A DNA stretch of 64,000 nt from Biomphalaria glabrata (taxonomy: Eukaryota > Mollusca > Gastropoda > Planorbidae): the NCBI RefSeq assembly GCF_947242115.1, contig NC_074712.1, positions 50,601,338 to 50,665,337 of the forward strand, read 5' to 3'. The position numbers and the translations under genes are program-made. Of this stretch, positions 48,401 to 58,726 are shown one piece after another. The notes beneath the pieces were generated by a model. That model was not told where the DNA came from. It made no database searches and saw only the letters and a list, made by a program, of their open reading frames with translations. Positions within the stretch are counted from its first letter, which is position 1. Every line of letters begins with the position of its first letter.

Positions 48401-51400
48401 TCCCGGAACGGCTGAGCGTGTTGGTCATCGCGGGGCCGAACATGGGCTCCTGGCACTTGTCCAGTGGTTCACTGTCACACGTGCTCAGCATAGCCTCGTC
48501 CTCGGGATGCTTCTTGGAGCACGTCCGAAGAGCGTGGCGCACATTCTGGGCACATCTAGACAAAATATTTCCCATTTATGTAGAGCACAAAACACAACGG
48601 GGGGAAAAACGATAATATAAAGGAATGACCTTTAGGAAGCACAAGATTTATCACGTGTTATTCACAGTAACCTGAGGTATGAGCACAAGGGAAAGATGAG
48701 TTAAAAAATAAAACAGCAACTTCCTTATCTTCCTTATCAACTGCTCTTGTAATGGCTCAACTTGAACAGCCGCAGCGAACTGTTGATAGCCATGGAATTT
48801 CTCATATCACTACCTTTGACTCATCCCAGAATTTTAAAGCAAGACTGTAAACACAATCAGACATACAAAGACTCTCCGACTTAATATGTAGACACCTGGA
48901 GCCTTGTATTCCAATCGAGCAGTCTCACTAGAACATGTTCATAGTAGCCATGAGAACCACGGTGGTATTTCTGTTCCATCGTCGGTATGAACCATACTCT
49001 GACAACGCCTTCTCTGTGCACGTTCGCCCTCACACACAGCAATGTAAACAGGTCATTCGTTTTTAGGCTTGCATCAATTCAATTTGTTTTTCTTTTAAGC
49101 CACTTGGCTTCTGGTGCAATGAACTAACAACTGAACTCTCTACTACTGTGTCAGAGCGCGGGGTGGTGCACAAGGCTGATTAGGTAACGTTAACCAACAA
49201 ATCAACAGTTCAGGTAAATTCAAGGTAATCCAGAATATCAAAACACAGGCGTAAACAAATCCGATTGTAACAAACTCAAACTCAACGCCAGGCTAGTAAT
49301 ATCCCCTGTACAGGTATGCACACAATACTACTTTAATTAAAAATACACGAACTTCACAATTGATTGATTGAATACCTTGCTTTAAACGCACGCGCGAAAA
49401 GGTTAGGCTTGTATTTCAGAAGAAAGAGACAAACAATCTAAGGCGCGCGATTTGTGAGAGCAAATCATTGGTACGAGAACACCCAAAAGGTAAGATCCAT
49501 GTTTATGGCCGGGAGAAAAAAAAGAGAGGGAAAATGGTAGCACGAGGCACAACGCGCCACGCGCAATCTATGTATGGGTACACAACGCATCCCCACTGCA
49601 CGCTGGCGCCAAAACGGCTTCATGGAGTTAACTGTTAACCCACACAAAATTTTCACTCACAATCACAATTCATAGACGTCAAATTCTCGTACCGACGCTT
49701 CCTTTCGCCTCACACTTCTAGAGCTGCACCCCCCACCCCACCCCCTTTTTTTTTTAGATAAACACGTTTTTAATAAAGATATATATTTTTTTAAAAGAAA
49801 AAGGAAGATTAAAAAAACAAACCGTCAGGGGATCCCTACTGTCACACAGTCTTGTGTCCAGTGATTGCAATGTCTTTTATAGGTCACCCACTTGAGCCTT
49901 CCCTTCACTGGAGCAAGTCAAACAGCTGGCCTTTGGTGATAAGCGCCCCCCCCCCCCCTTCCTCTTTCCCAAACTACGTTCGCTGTTCATATTTTACTAC
50001 CGGTACTGGATCTAGATGAACCAAACATCACTCCACCTTATTCCCCTCACCCAGAAACTTCATGGGGTTGGGTTTTTACGACAGAGAGTGGCATTTATTT
50101 TCAAGATATTCTACTTATCTGAACCAAAGATAAATCTGACGCCTGACATGGCTTCGGCGTAATCATTTCAAATAGATTTGAATACTTTTTTTTTTTAAGC
50201 GCCGAATACGTTTGGCAGTGTGTAAAACGCACGAAGAGTAGGCCTATATCTGAACATGACGAGATGGAATACAAACCATACACCGGAAAAGTGTAGTAAA
50301 GTATGCAGTACATTGTTACATAGAGAGTGTCAGTGTCTCAGTACAATAGGAGAGACCATAGGCGAGGCTCTGACCGGAACATGCTGGGGGAGCCCGCAGA
50401 GCGGCTCAAGGGACGATGGTCGCAGCGTTGTTTTTACAAAGCTTAGATCAACTCTGTCTGTGTGGTCAAAAGTTTGTACACTTTTTTTCTCCCACACTTA
50501 ATTTTGGATCAAGCTGAAATTTTGCATAATTATTTACCGTATTGACTTGAGAAGCTTTAGAAGGCTTTAGCCCACGAGTTCAAATTCAGGTCGTTCATTT
50601 TTTTTTAAAAATAAATACATTAAAATAAAAGATCGCCCAGATACCCCATTCTTTCTCCCCCACCCCTTGCCAATTGGTCCAGACGAGTGATAGGATCATA
50701 GTGCATTGAGAAAGATAAAAGCAAGAAATTGCGCACATAAAACAATTGGTAAAAATATTTCTAATGGACAGATTTTTTTATTGTTAGTCTAGATCTGTTA
50801 CAAATTTAATTACATGACTCATCAAAACTAATTGCTACACTTAATGTAAGCTTTGTTGTTTTTTTTTAAGTATTTTTTTTATTTTGCTTGTGTTTTTTTT
50901 TTTTTTTTTGTGTTCATAGGGACATCACAATTTATAAGTTGAGAAATGCTGATCTAAAAGATGTAAGCCTAAAATACCCAGCTATATCTTGTGACAATTT
51001 AAGAAAAGAACATTTACATATTATTATACTGCCCTATTATGAGAAAAGTAATAATGCAGCTCTGATATTTATATTAAACACAGATACCGGTATAAAAGAA
51101 AAAAGAAGTTTTAACTATTCTGGCACAGAAATTAAAATTATGTTACATAATTTTTTCTTACATGGAGGATACAGACCCAAATTCTTTCAACTGATCAGTT
51201 ACAAATAAATACACTCACATTCTGGAAATCACACATCAGCAGTGTAGAAAAAAACAACAACTAAGATCACAGGCCTCAAATCAACACACGACCACTTGGT
51301 CTCTTTGGAGTCACGTTTTAGCTAAAAATTTTTAAGGTCTTCAGGAAAACCAACAAGTTTCATGGAAACCCACTTATAGACATAAGTCATCCGTTTGGTA

Positions 51401-54400
51401 AAGCCTATCTGATGATTCAAAACAAATTTGAATCCATCAGAGACAAGGCTAGAAAAATATGTCACGTTTGGGAGTACCCCAGGATGCATAACATCAGGGT
51501 TAAAATATAGAGTAATTTACGTCTTCTGAACACTCCCTATTTTCTGGCATTAACGAACACCCCACAATCTTTGTTAAAGTGAGCCTCTATTTTGATAGCA
51601 ATGACAATACTAGTCTATTTTTTTTATTTATTTATACTCTTATTTCTTTTATAGTTCAGACACATTTAGTTTACTCAGAAAAACAAGGGTTTTACACGGG
51701 TTCAAAGAGCACTGGTAGGATGATGCCATTTTTTTCTTCTAGGACAGAAGGAGGGTAGGTCCGGGGTTAAGGAAATTATTTTAGAAAATTTAAGTATCAG
51801 CTAAACATGAACTATCTAAAATGCTTCTAAATAAGCCTAAAAACACACACATCATAGTCTATGGGTTGTTCCACATTATTTGTCACAATCAATTACACTA
51901 ACAAAGTTCTTTTATCACTATCAATGACACTAATGAACGCTATTTTATGTTGAAAATGCATATCAAAGGGATGTAACTCAAGGCCGGGAAATGGACATTT
52001 CTTTGATTTATTTTGTATAGGTCTAACATTTTCTTACTTACTTTTGCTTTTGTTTTAGATGTTAAACCATGTGTGACGTGAATGGGTAAAAAGAAAGGGA
52101 ATATCGCTAAACATAGTGCTAATGAGTAGCAGAGTTGAATATAATGTGAATGAAAAAAAAAGTTTTTGTTAGTGGTACAATCCTGCTCTCTCTCTTTTTT
52201 TCACTTCCTGCTGCTCTTATTATTGATTGACCTAGGTAGGTACCTAGCATGGTATCATCAACACAATACCAGAAAACAAAAAAATGGAAGTGGGAGGGAC
52301 AATTATTGATCAATTAGGTACCAAATTAGGTCACATTCACCGAATGGAGTGAACGGGCTAGCCGTGTGGGGTCACGCAGTTGTTGTTTTTTTTGGTCAAC
52401 TAGATCTAGGTAGGTTACAGTATATGGCCCTTTGTAAAGTTGAGGGTTTAGCAGAGAAGGGAGCAATTAAAAGAGATAAAAGTAACACTAATCTGTCGGT
52501 CTTGTGTTGGTTTAAAAAGAAATTGATAATAAAAAAAAAATTGAAGTTAATATTATTTTTAAATACAATAACATGAAGTGTTCATTATTGTACAGATTAG
52601 ATATAGTGTTTGTTAGTGTACAGAGTGGAGAATGGTGTTTGTTAATGTTAGCACTGGACTTCGTTGACCTGACCCTCTTCAACATCATATTTTATTGTAA
52701 CAAAATAATATAGCTAAATTTATTGACAAATGGATGACGAGTTTATAGATGCTTGCAGTTTTTTCCCAGGACTAACCAGTAATGGAGTTATAAAATTTAA
52801 AACATAAAAATTGTGGCATCAGCGCTTAACTTGTTCGGTAGAGGGAAAATACCATAGATATAATTAATATAGAATATAGATATATCATCTACAGCTTGGA
52901 AATCATTTGAGGCTATATAGTAAAGTGCGAAGCTCGAACAGGCCCCATTTGTATAGAGGTTCGATTGGTTCACTTTTTATTGCTAAAACTTTTTTATTTG
53001 AATGCTTACAAAATTACTACTACAGTATATTGCTACTGCGCGTGCACTTTTTTTCTTGACTTCCGACATATACTATTTCCTTTTCCTTGTAAAAGCTAAG
53101 TTCATGATGAGGTCAAACTCAAGAGGTGTGGAATTATTATTTTTTACTACCCAGTAGTGAAGAAAATGGGTCATGGGCTTATGGCTATTTTTAAGTCTGA
53201 TGGCTCATTAGCTCAAAGAGACCATTTGAAGTTGTGGAGCATGGGAAAGTTGGCAGTGGATTGTGTTCTTGCGCTGGAGTAAAAAGAAAATGACCTCATA
53301 GTGAAAATTAAAGATTAAAACATGTTTTAGACATATTTTCTTTGATCTGATCGAGCCTTCCATCAGCCCGATCAAGCTTACTAACTATGGGGAGAAATTC
53401 GATTGAGGGAAAATATGCTTGGTCTAGGCGATACCCACCCTACACCTCTTTGACCTCATATTTAATTTTAACTAAGCCTAGTGACTAGTGATACATTAAA
53501 TCAGATCTATTTTTATAGACAAAAGGAAGAGGAATTCAGAGATATCACCAGTTTTTTCATATTTCATAGGTCAGACAGTTACGGAGCTATAAAAATCCAA
53601 ACGTGAAAAATGCTGCCAGCGGGCTTAATGTGATAGAACTTCGAACTTTACTTTTACAGTTTTACTCTGTCTCTAGATTAGTCTAGATCTATCTATTAAT
53701 TAACCACAATTACAAAATACAATAATAATTAAAATTAAAGATATAGATCTACTTAGTCCAAAGTAGTCTAGTAGAGTTAAACATTAACAGTTAAAGTAAC
53801 TTGGACTTGGGACTTTAAGATCAAAACAAGGATCATCTAATGATAATCTAATCTAAATTGACTTAGTCAGTTAGTGTCACTTAGATCTAATTTAACTTTT
53901 AATAAACTAACTAGATCTACTCATGACTCATACTCATGACCATGATCTACTCGATCTAGAAACTACTGATACTAGATCTAGATAATAGATATAATATTAT
54001 ACTTAATATACTAATATAGATCTAGATTCTAGAGATCTAAAACTCAGACTAAAAGTAAAACTTTTAAGAATAAACCTAAAAGACAAAGTGACAAAGATGT
54101 ATTCATTTTTCTAGTCTAAAGTAAATTATCATATAATCACAATCAGATAATGATGTGGGAAGCGTGGTCGAGAGGCCAAGTGATCTTGAACTTGGCTTGG
54201 CTACCTAGAAGGGGGCTCGAGGTTCGACACCCAACTCAGGCAGAGTTGTGTTTACTAATGTTTACTAAAGGCAGCACGGAAAACCAACTCACCCCCCCCC
54301 CCCACTGGTCCACAAATGAGATGCTCTGAGTCTGAGCATGCTATAGCCTACACTATAACTACTATAAGCATGAAAGTAGCACTATATAAAAGCTATAATA

Positions 54401-55301
54401 ATAATAATAATTAAAAATAATGATTAATCATAATGATTAATGATGTCTATAAGTTATAAGTTAAGTAGTATAAGTATAATAATTATAATTGTCTAATCAT
54501 ATTATTCAAGGCTTATCATATCATCAATTATCATGAATCATGTCATTCATGATGATCCTCTCATGATCTATTCTATCTAGTAAAATCTAGACCTAGAGAC
54601 ACTAGACTAGTCACTAGAGAGTGGCTAGCCTAGAGTAGACTTCTAGACTCCAGTCGTAGTCTAGAGTCTAGATCTATATATACATATAGTATAGTTTTTA
54701 TAGTAACTTTAAGACACCCTTTGAAGTTTAGTTTAAGTTGTAAATCGTTAAATCCAGTAAATTGAGTAAATGTAACCTATAGTGCCTATAGTCCTATAGA
54801 TTAATTAGTATAATTAATAATATTATTATTATAATTATAATATTAAATATTTATAGAATCTAGACTAGTTATTAATTATTTAAAATTATTATTAATATTA
54901 AGTTAAGACTTTAACTTAGATCTAGTTTAACTTAACTTGACTTAAATCTAATAAGTATACTCAATAATTAGTAGAATCTAGATCTGTCTAAGTCTATGAC
55001 TCTCCCCTCTATCTACTATGTAAGTAACTATAACTATAGATAGACACTATTAAATTACTATAGACATAGTCAGTCTATAGTATCTATTAATCTAAGTATA
55101 ATAATAATAATCATTACACATTATAATATAATGATTATATAGATCTAATAATCTATCTAAACTTACCTCTGTCGACGAATAATAGCTTTTCATGTTATAC
55201 ATTACGTTAGGCAGGTCTATAACTTCCACTATTTGAAAAGGTTTAATTGTATACATTTTGCCGTGAGGGCCGTTTTGCAAACTAGTAGTGGACGCAGCCA
55301 T
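39458..55301 (-). CDS. AIMP2: AIMP2, multi-tRNA-synthetase complex scaffold, 4 core exons plus a microexon
   Basis: AIMP2 (p38) holds the cytosolic multi-aminoacyl-tRNA-synthetase complex together; its N-terminus binds lysyl-tRNA synthetase and its GST-like C-terminus binds other members. Exons on the minus strand: 55167-55301 (45 codons, start ATG at 55301, MYTIKPFQ and LPNVMYNMKSYY matching the lysyl-synthetase-binding start), 45859-45888 (optional, 10 codons), 44433-44660 (leucine-rich coiled coil, LEKRHDDVLKRLEQLQ), 41381-41612 (thioredoxin-like half, DLVINVDPSKIPLSL) and 39458-39855 (GST C-terminal half, VNVARYLARLLNPSW to the final ETALSLLS). Phases agree, with or without the microexon. 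The total is about 340 residues against 320 in human. Intron 1 is over 9 kb and holds other coding exons; intron 3 holds a solo LTR. Confidence 0.93.
42510..42850 (-). mobile_element. SINE-like repeat, family A, partial
   Basis: The stretch carries the motif set AATAATTATTAGAAATTTCAACTTGATC twice in related form (near 42520 and 42743) and ends with AGTGAGTTGATATAAGCTTTG, matching the body of the 27 kb copy in the same orientation. No tRNA-like part is seen. It lies in an AIMP2 intron. Confidence 0.4.
43099..43823 (+). mobile_element. Solo LTR of an LTR retrotransposon (fossil)
   Basis: The 725-bp block starts TGTTATAAACC and ends TCGTAACA, the TG...CA inverted termini of LTRs, with TTAT on both sides as a 4-bp target duplication. 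It has a TATA box (CTATATAAAG) near 43339 and an ATTAAA signal near 43721, in the order expected of U3 and R. The base composition is far richer in GC and CG than the flanks. No internal retroelement sequence is beside it, so it is a solo LTR left by recombination. The superfamily is probably Gypsy-like (inference). It lies in AIMP2 intron 3, opposite strand; clean ends suggest moderate or young age. Confidence 0.75.
45859..45888 (-). CDS. 30-nt in-frame microexon (GHKGNYFDGN)
   Basis: On the minus strand a pyrimidine-rich stretch and CGTGTACAG are followed by 30 nt and then GTGAGT. The ten codons GHKGNYFDGN are phase 0 on both sides, so they can be added to AIMP2 between exon 1 and the coiled-coil exon without changing frame. 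No ATG or stop is involved. It could instead belong to the nested MGN gene, whose donor is also phase 0. Confidence 0.5.
46828..47189 (-). CDS. Small single-pass membrane protein, two exons, 65 residues
   Basis: Exon 47067-47189 (ATG at 47189) encodes MVSVIEWW, a polar stretch, a strongly hydrophobic helix (IVVIVCLFLVCLLPCLILVI) and LRFK before a GTAC donor. Exon 46828-46902, after a long T-rich tract and GAG, encodes 24 codons including EEGYVMRSLGDTNSND and a stop. Phases agree (0). The intron is 164 nt. An in-frame TGA 21 nt upstream supports the ATG. ATTAAA at 46779-46784 could end the transcript. I do not recognise the protein; it looks like a small integral membrane protein with an acidic cytoplasmic tail. 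It is nested in AIMP2 intron 1, same strand. Confidence 0.5.
48033..48575 (-). CDS. MGN protein: N-myristoylated, lineage-specific open exon
   Basis: The 180-codon frame starts with a true ATG and MGNILSRC. Gly2, Ser6 and Cys8 fit N-myristoylation plus palmitoylation, so the product is probably anchored to the inner face of a membrane. The rest is polar and probably disordered, with Ser/Thr/Pro-rich stretches and no known domain. The exon is GC- and CG-rich compared with its flanks, as expected of coding DNA here. Unspliced, it ends four residues after a good donor (GCAAG/GTACAT at 48045), so the true exon is probably 48046-48575, ending EATRK in phase 0. It could then join the terminal exon at 46828-46902, or the microexon and AIMP2. 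Confidence 0.55.
   Translation of the reverse strand: MGNILSRCAQNVRHALRTCSKKHPEDEAMLSTCDSEPLDKCQEPMFGPAMTNTLSRSGSQSSLVRLQDKMETVNCKIVSTTPKARLKLHPHISNKLDGYSSLVSSPEADVDHVVAKEKTLVDRESQTYSEELAGPETKSPAAILSKEYIVRTYSIQNATPSPATQAKFSPVHEATRKVHT
49370..49720. promoter_or_regulatory. CG-rich stretch, possible promoter of the MGN exon
   Basis: Words such as CACGCGCGAA, AGGCGCGCG and CAACGCGCCACGCGC cluster here, about 0.8-1.1 kb upstream (in minus-strand sense) of the MGN ATG, inside otherwise CG-poor DNA. No TATA box is clear. The assignment rests on composition and position only. Confidence 0.3.
50433..50720 (+). mobile_element. SINE-like repeat with tRNA-like centre, family A
   Basis: It contains in order GATCAACTCTGTCTGTG, CAAAAGTTTGTACACTT, ATCAAGCTGAAATTTTGCA, a tRNA-like part (GGCTTTAGCCCACGAGTTCAAATTC) and GTGATAGGATCATAGTGCA. 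The first parts match the 27 kb copy and the last part matches the 22.7 kb copy. Confidence 0.6.
50922..51208 (+). other. Orphan open frame behind a strong acceptor-like tract
   Basis: A long T run and GTGTTCATAG are followed by a 95-codon frame (beginning RDITIYKLRNADLKD, ending QLISYK and a stop). The residues look protein-like, with balanced use and few repeats, but I recognise no family and see no upstream exon on this strand. It is opposite to AIMP2. It may be an isolated terminal exon, a relic, or chance. Confidence 0.25.
51240..53640. other. AIMP2 intron 1, nothing recognised
   Basis: AT-rich intron sequence with short CT and T runs. No splice-flanked frame or repeat end that I can name. 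Confidence 0.4.
53640..55160. repeat. Long CTAGATCT/TAAT-rich low-complexity tract
   Basis: Over about 1.5 kb the sequence consists largely of TCTAGATC, ACTAGT, AATTATAATTA and TAATAATA words without a fixed period. A SINE is embedded at 54153-54411. The tract runs directly up to the donor of AIMP2 exon 1. Confidence 0.65.
54153..54411 (+). mobile_element. tRNA-derived SINE, family B, nearly complete
   Basis: Head: AGCGTGGTCGAGAGGCC (box A) and GCTCGAGGTTCGACACCC (box B), as in a serine/leucine-type tRNA. Body: AAGGCAGCACGGAAAACC, a C run, CCACTGGTCCACAAATGAGA. Tail: AGCACTATATAAAAGCTATA then an AAT run. That is the layout of a full SINE with simple-repeat tail. The preserved boxes suggest that it is not very old. 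Confidence 0.75.
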
Positions 55302-56457
55302 TATTTGTTGACAAGAGGGGTTCTTTTTGCCAGGAAAAATGTGCCCAATGTAAAAACGAAAGCTAATTAGGATGGCTAAATGAAATTACATTTCGCATAA
55401 TGAGAAAACAATATAGTCTTAGATCTACAATCCCTAAGGTGCAGGCTTTCAAGTTACATCTAGATCTAGAATTATTTTTATGTAATTGAAATTTTAAAAA
55501 GTATAGATCTAGATCTAGATATAAGAGCTGGACATATCTTGAAATTACATTATATGATTATATGTCGTGCAGGATGAATTCAACATTAAAGATTTTTACA
55601 TAGAAGATTATATAAGAGTTGGTTTTTTTTTTAAATAAAGTAAGGAATCATTTTATAAGAAGAACATTAAATTTTTAGTCAAATTTGTCTTTATTTTTCT
55701 GTATTCCTTTAAAACCTCTCTGAAAAATAGTATTGACCTAACTGGCATATAGCCTATATAACGATGCATTGAAAGCGTGGCGTTTTTGTTTTTTTAAAGT
55801 TGAAGATGTCATAAAAAATCCATTCACGAGATTTCTCACAAAATCTCGTCTATATAGATCCCAAACGTAGCACAAAACGAATGTTTTGATTGGTGGCCTT
55901 TAAAGCTTAAATATTCCTTTAATTACAATTACTAATAATTTTATATGTAAAAGTGCATAATAATTTATGCATAAGTATGTCTTCATTGACATCAGTACAT
56001 TAAAATATTGCTCATAACAATTTTAGTTGATCATATTCACATTTCCCGACTCATTCTAATAAAAGAAATAGCCAATCACCTTATCGCTTACTTGACGCGC
56101 TCTTGCCACTGTAATAGCTGGCTTGCTCGATTGAAATTTTCATCTTTATGTTGCCTTTTGAGTTGTTTTAGAATTTATTGGAAAATATTATGAAAATTAT
56201 CTTTTATTGTGGTCGGATATATATGAAAATATCAAAATTAATCGTTGAATTTGCCTTTTGACTACAAAAAAGACTAAAAAGTGTGTTTTGATAGGCTCGA
56301 ATGGTCACGTGATCATAGTTTCTGAAATGGCGGCTTCCGAAAATTTTCAACATGGGATCTAAAAACATAGTATTTGGCCAAGGGAGGCCACAGTGATCTT
56401 ACACTCTTATTCTACTTTCGATTTGAAATGCCGTAGCATCCCTATATTGGCTTTAAA
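55302..56457. promoter_or_regulatory. Shared divergent promoter of AIMP2 and BPTF
   Basis: The two start codons are 1156 bp apart and point away from each other. On the BPTF side an E-box TCACGTGA (56305-56312) and a YY1-like AAATGGCGGC (56325-56334) mark a likely start region. The YY1-like word contains an ATG opening an 11-codon upstream frame (56327-56362). On the AIMP2 side AATAATGGCTGC overlaps the start codon and looks like a weaker YY1 site, and CCAAT lies at 55351. A 9-bp inverted repeat sits at 55826-55849. No TATA box is seen at either end. Confidence 0.5.
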
Positions 56458-58656
56458 ATGTCGACAAGAGGCAGACGATCAAGGGGTCGCCCTCCAAAAA
56501 CACCTGTATCAATTAATCGTACAAATTTTTTGCGAAAACCTAAAGCTTACCAGAATCTTGATCAAAATTCTACCATAAACGATTCACCATCTCCAGTAAC
56601 ACATTTCAAGTCCTGCAGATCTGACAGAATAAGAGGACGTTTGGCAGCAAGCAGGGGTAGGCAATTTGTTAGTCAGCTTATTGCTGGAGAGGATGATGAT
56701 AATTCATCCCTTCCAGACTTTGATGACAGGTCTAGTGATATTACAGATCTTGATAATACAGAGGCATTTGACAATGATGCAGATGCTTCTGATGCATCTT
56801 TTGATGCAGAATTGGAAGCCGAGTCAAGTGATGAAAGCTACAGTACAGTAAGTAGCTCTGTGGGTAAGAAAAGAATTATATTAAAAAGGCCTAAAACACC
56901 TGATATATTAGATGACAAAGACATACCTACTCTGGAACTACCTGCAAGTGCTACAGATTTATTGTTGCCAACAGATCATGTACTACAAGCCATTGGTGTT
57001 TATGAAGTGCTAAGGCATTTTAGAATCATTCTCAGACTTTCACCATTTACATTTGAAGATTTTTGTGCGTGTCTACTCTCCGAGGAACAGAGTAATTTAT
57101 TATCCGAAATTCATGTGACTTTACTTAGAGCTTTATTTCGAGAAGAGGAAAGCAGCAACACTACGTTTGGCCCTCAAGATTTGAAAGATAGTATAAATAT
57201 TTCTCTATTTTTCTTGGACCCAATGACATGGCCTGAAATTGTCCGTGCTTATTTGGACAGTGAAAAACATCCAGAATATCGTGCTCATTTGTCTATTCTT
57301 GAGCAACCAGATTATCCATTTGTTCCTTTTGGAGACAAACTAAAAGTCCTTCAGACATTAACAGATTTATTTCTAGCAACTGCCAAGGTTAGAGAGGAAA
57401 TCCTAAATGAGGGGAATATTCATTATGATGATCATTGCAGAGCGTGCCATAAGTAAGTACTTGTAGCTCATTAAATTTAATAAAAAAAAGCCTGGTCTAA
57501 AATAATATTAAAAATATAAATAAGGTCTAGGTCTTAAATATATATATATATATAAATATTACAATATTTTTATTATAAAAGTGTGGAATTAAATTCATCA
57601 CACATTAAATTAAAGTAGAATAATTTAAAAGATTTCAAATTAAAATTCTCCAAATATATTTTGAAAATTGTATTCTGACACTCCTTCCTTTTCAGTAATA
57701 AACCAGCAACGTTTTACCTAGATTGTCTTTTCCTTGCCATCCATAGAACTCTGAAAAAAAGTAGTGACTGCATTCTCTTTAATTAATTTTAATGGTAGAG
57801 ACGACTACTAGAGTGCACTGGACATTTTGTGGAATTTTTCACATTCAACACCCAAGTCTTCACAATACCACATTCATCAGATTTCAATTTGAAAATCTTT
57901 AAGTCCAGAGTTGTACCAACCTCATTCCAAAATACAGGGTGGCCCACAGAAAAGTAGACAAACTCCTATTTTCAGCAGACATCTCACTCTGAATTGGAGG
58001 AGGCCAATTGCCTTCTTTTCCGTCTGCTGGCAATGCTAAGTGGCCCCGTGGTTAATGTCACATTAAGATTTAAGTTAACAGTCCATTGTATTCTGGGTTT
58101 CAGTCCCAATGTGTTTCTCATGTTCTCAGTCCAGTAGCAAATAATGATACTTGAAGGTTAATTTTCAAAGTGGATCTATTAAGGTAATGCAAGAGGATTT
58201 TGCCTATAAGTACCCTAACATTAAACCATCGGTTAAACATTTTAAAATGGCATTCTCCAAATTCAGAGTGAGACCCTTGGATATGTTAGACGCTAGACAG
58301 GCTAATTTTCTGTAGGCCACCCTGTAGTTCAATCTAGATAATGAAAAAAAGCTTCTAATTTGAGGAGGTAAATAGTTTAAATTGTCTTTTATGACATGGG
58401 GATCTATATATGTAATTTCTATCATGCAGTGGGGTTACTATTACACTTAATTCCAGTGTTTACCAGACTGTTGTGTTGTATGTTTTTATAATTATCAGAC
58501 AGCATGTTTCTCGGTTTATGGTTCATAGCTCCAAATGGCTAGTACAACTAAACTGATGTAGGCATATTAAATTAGTAAATTAGTAAAATTAACTTGAAAT
58601 GTCTGGAGCAATAACTTTTATTTATAAATATACGTACATTTAGCTTGAAAGAATGC

Positions 58657-58726
<70 letters not shown>

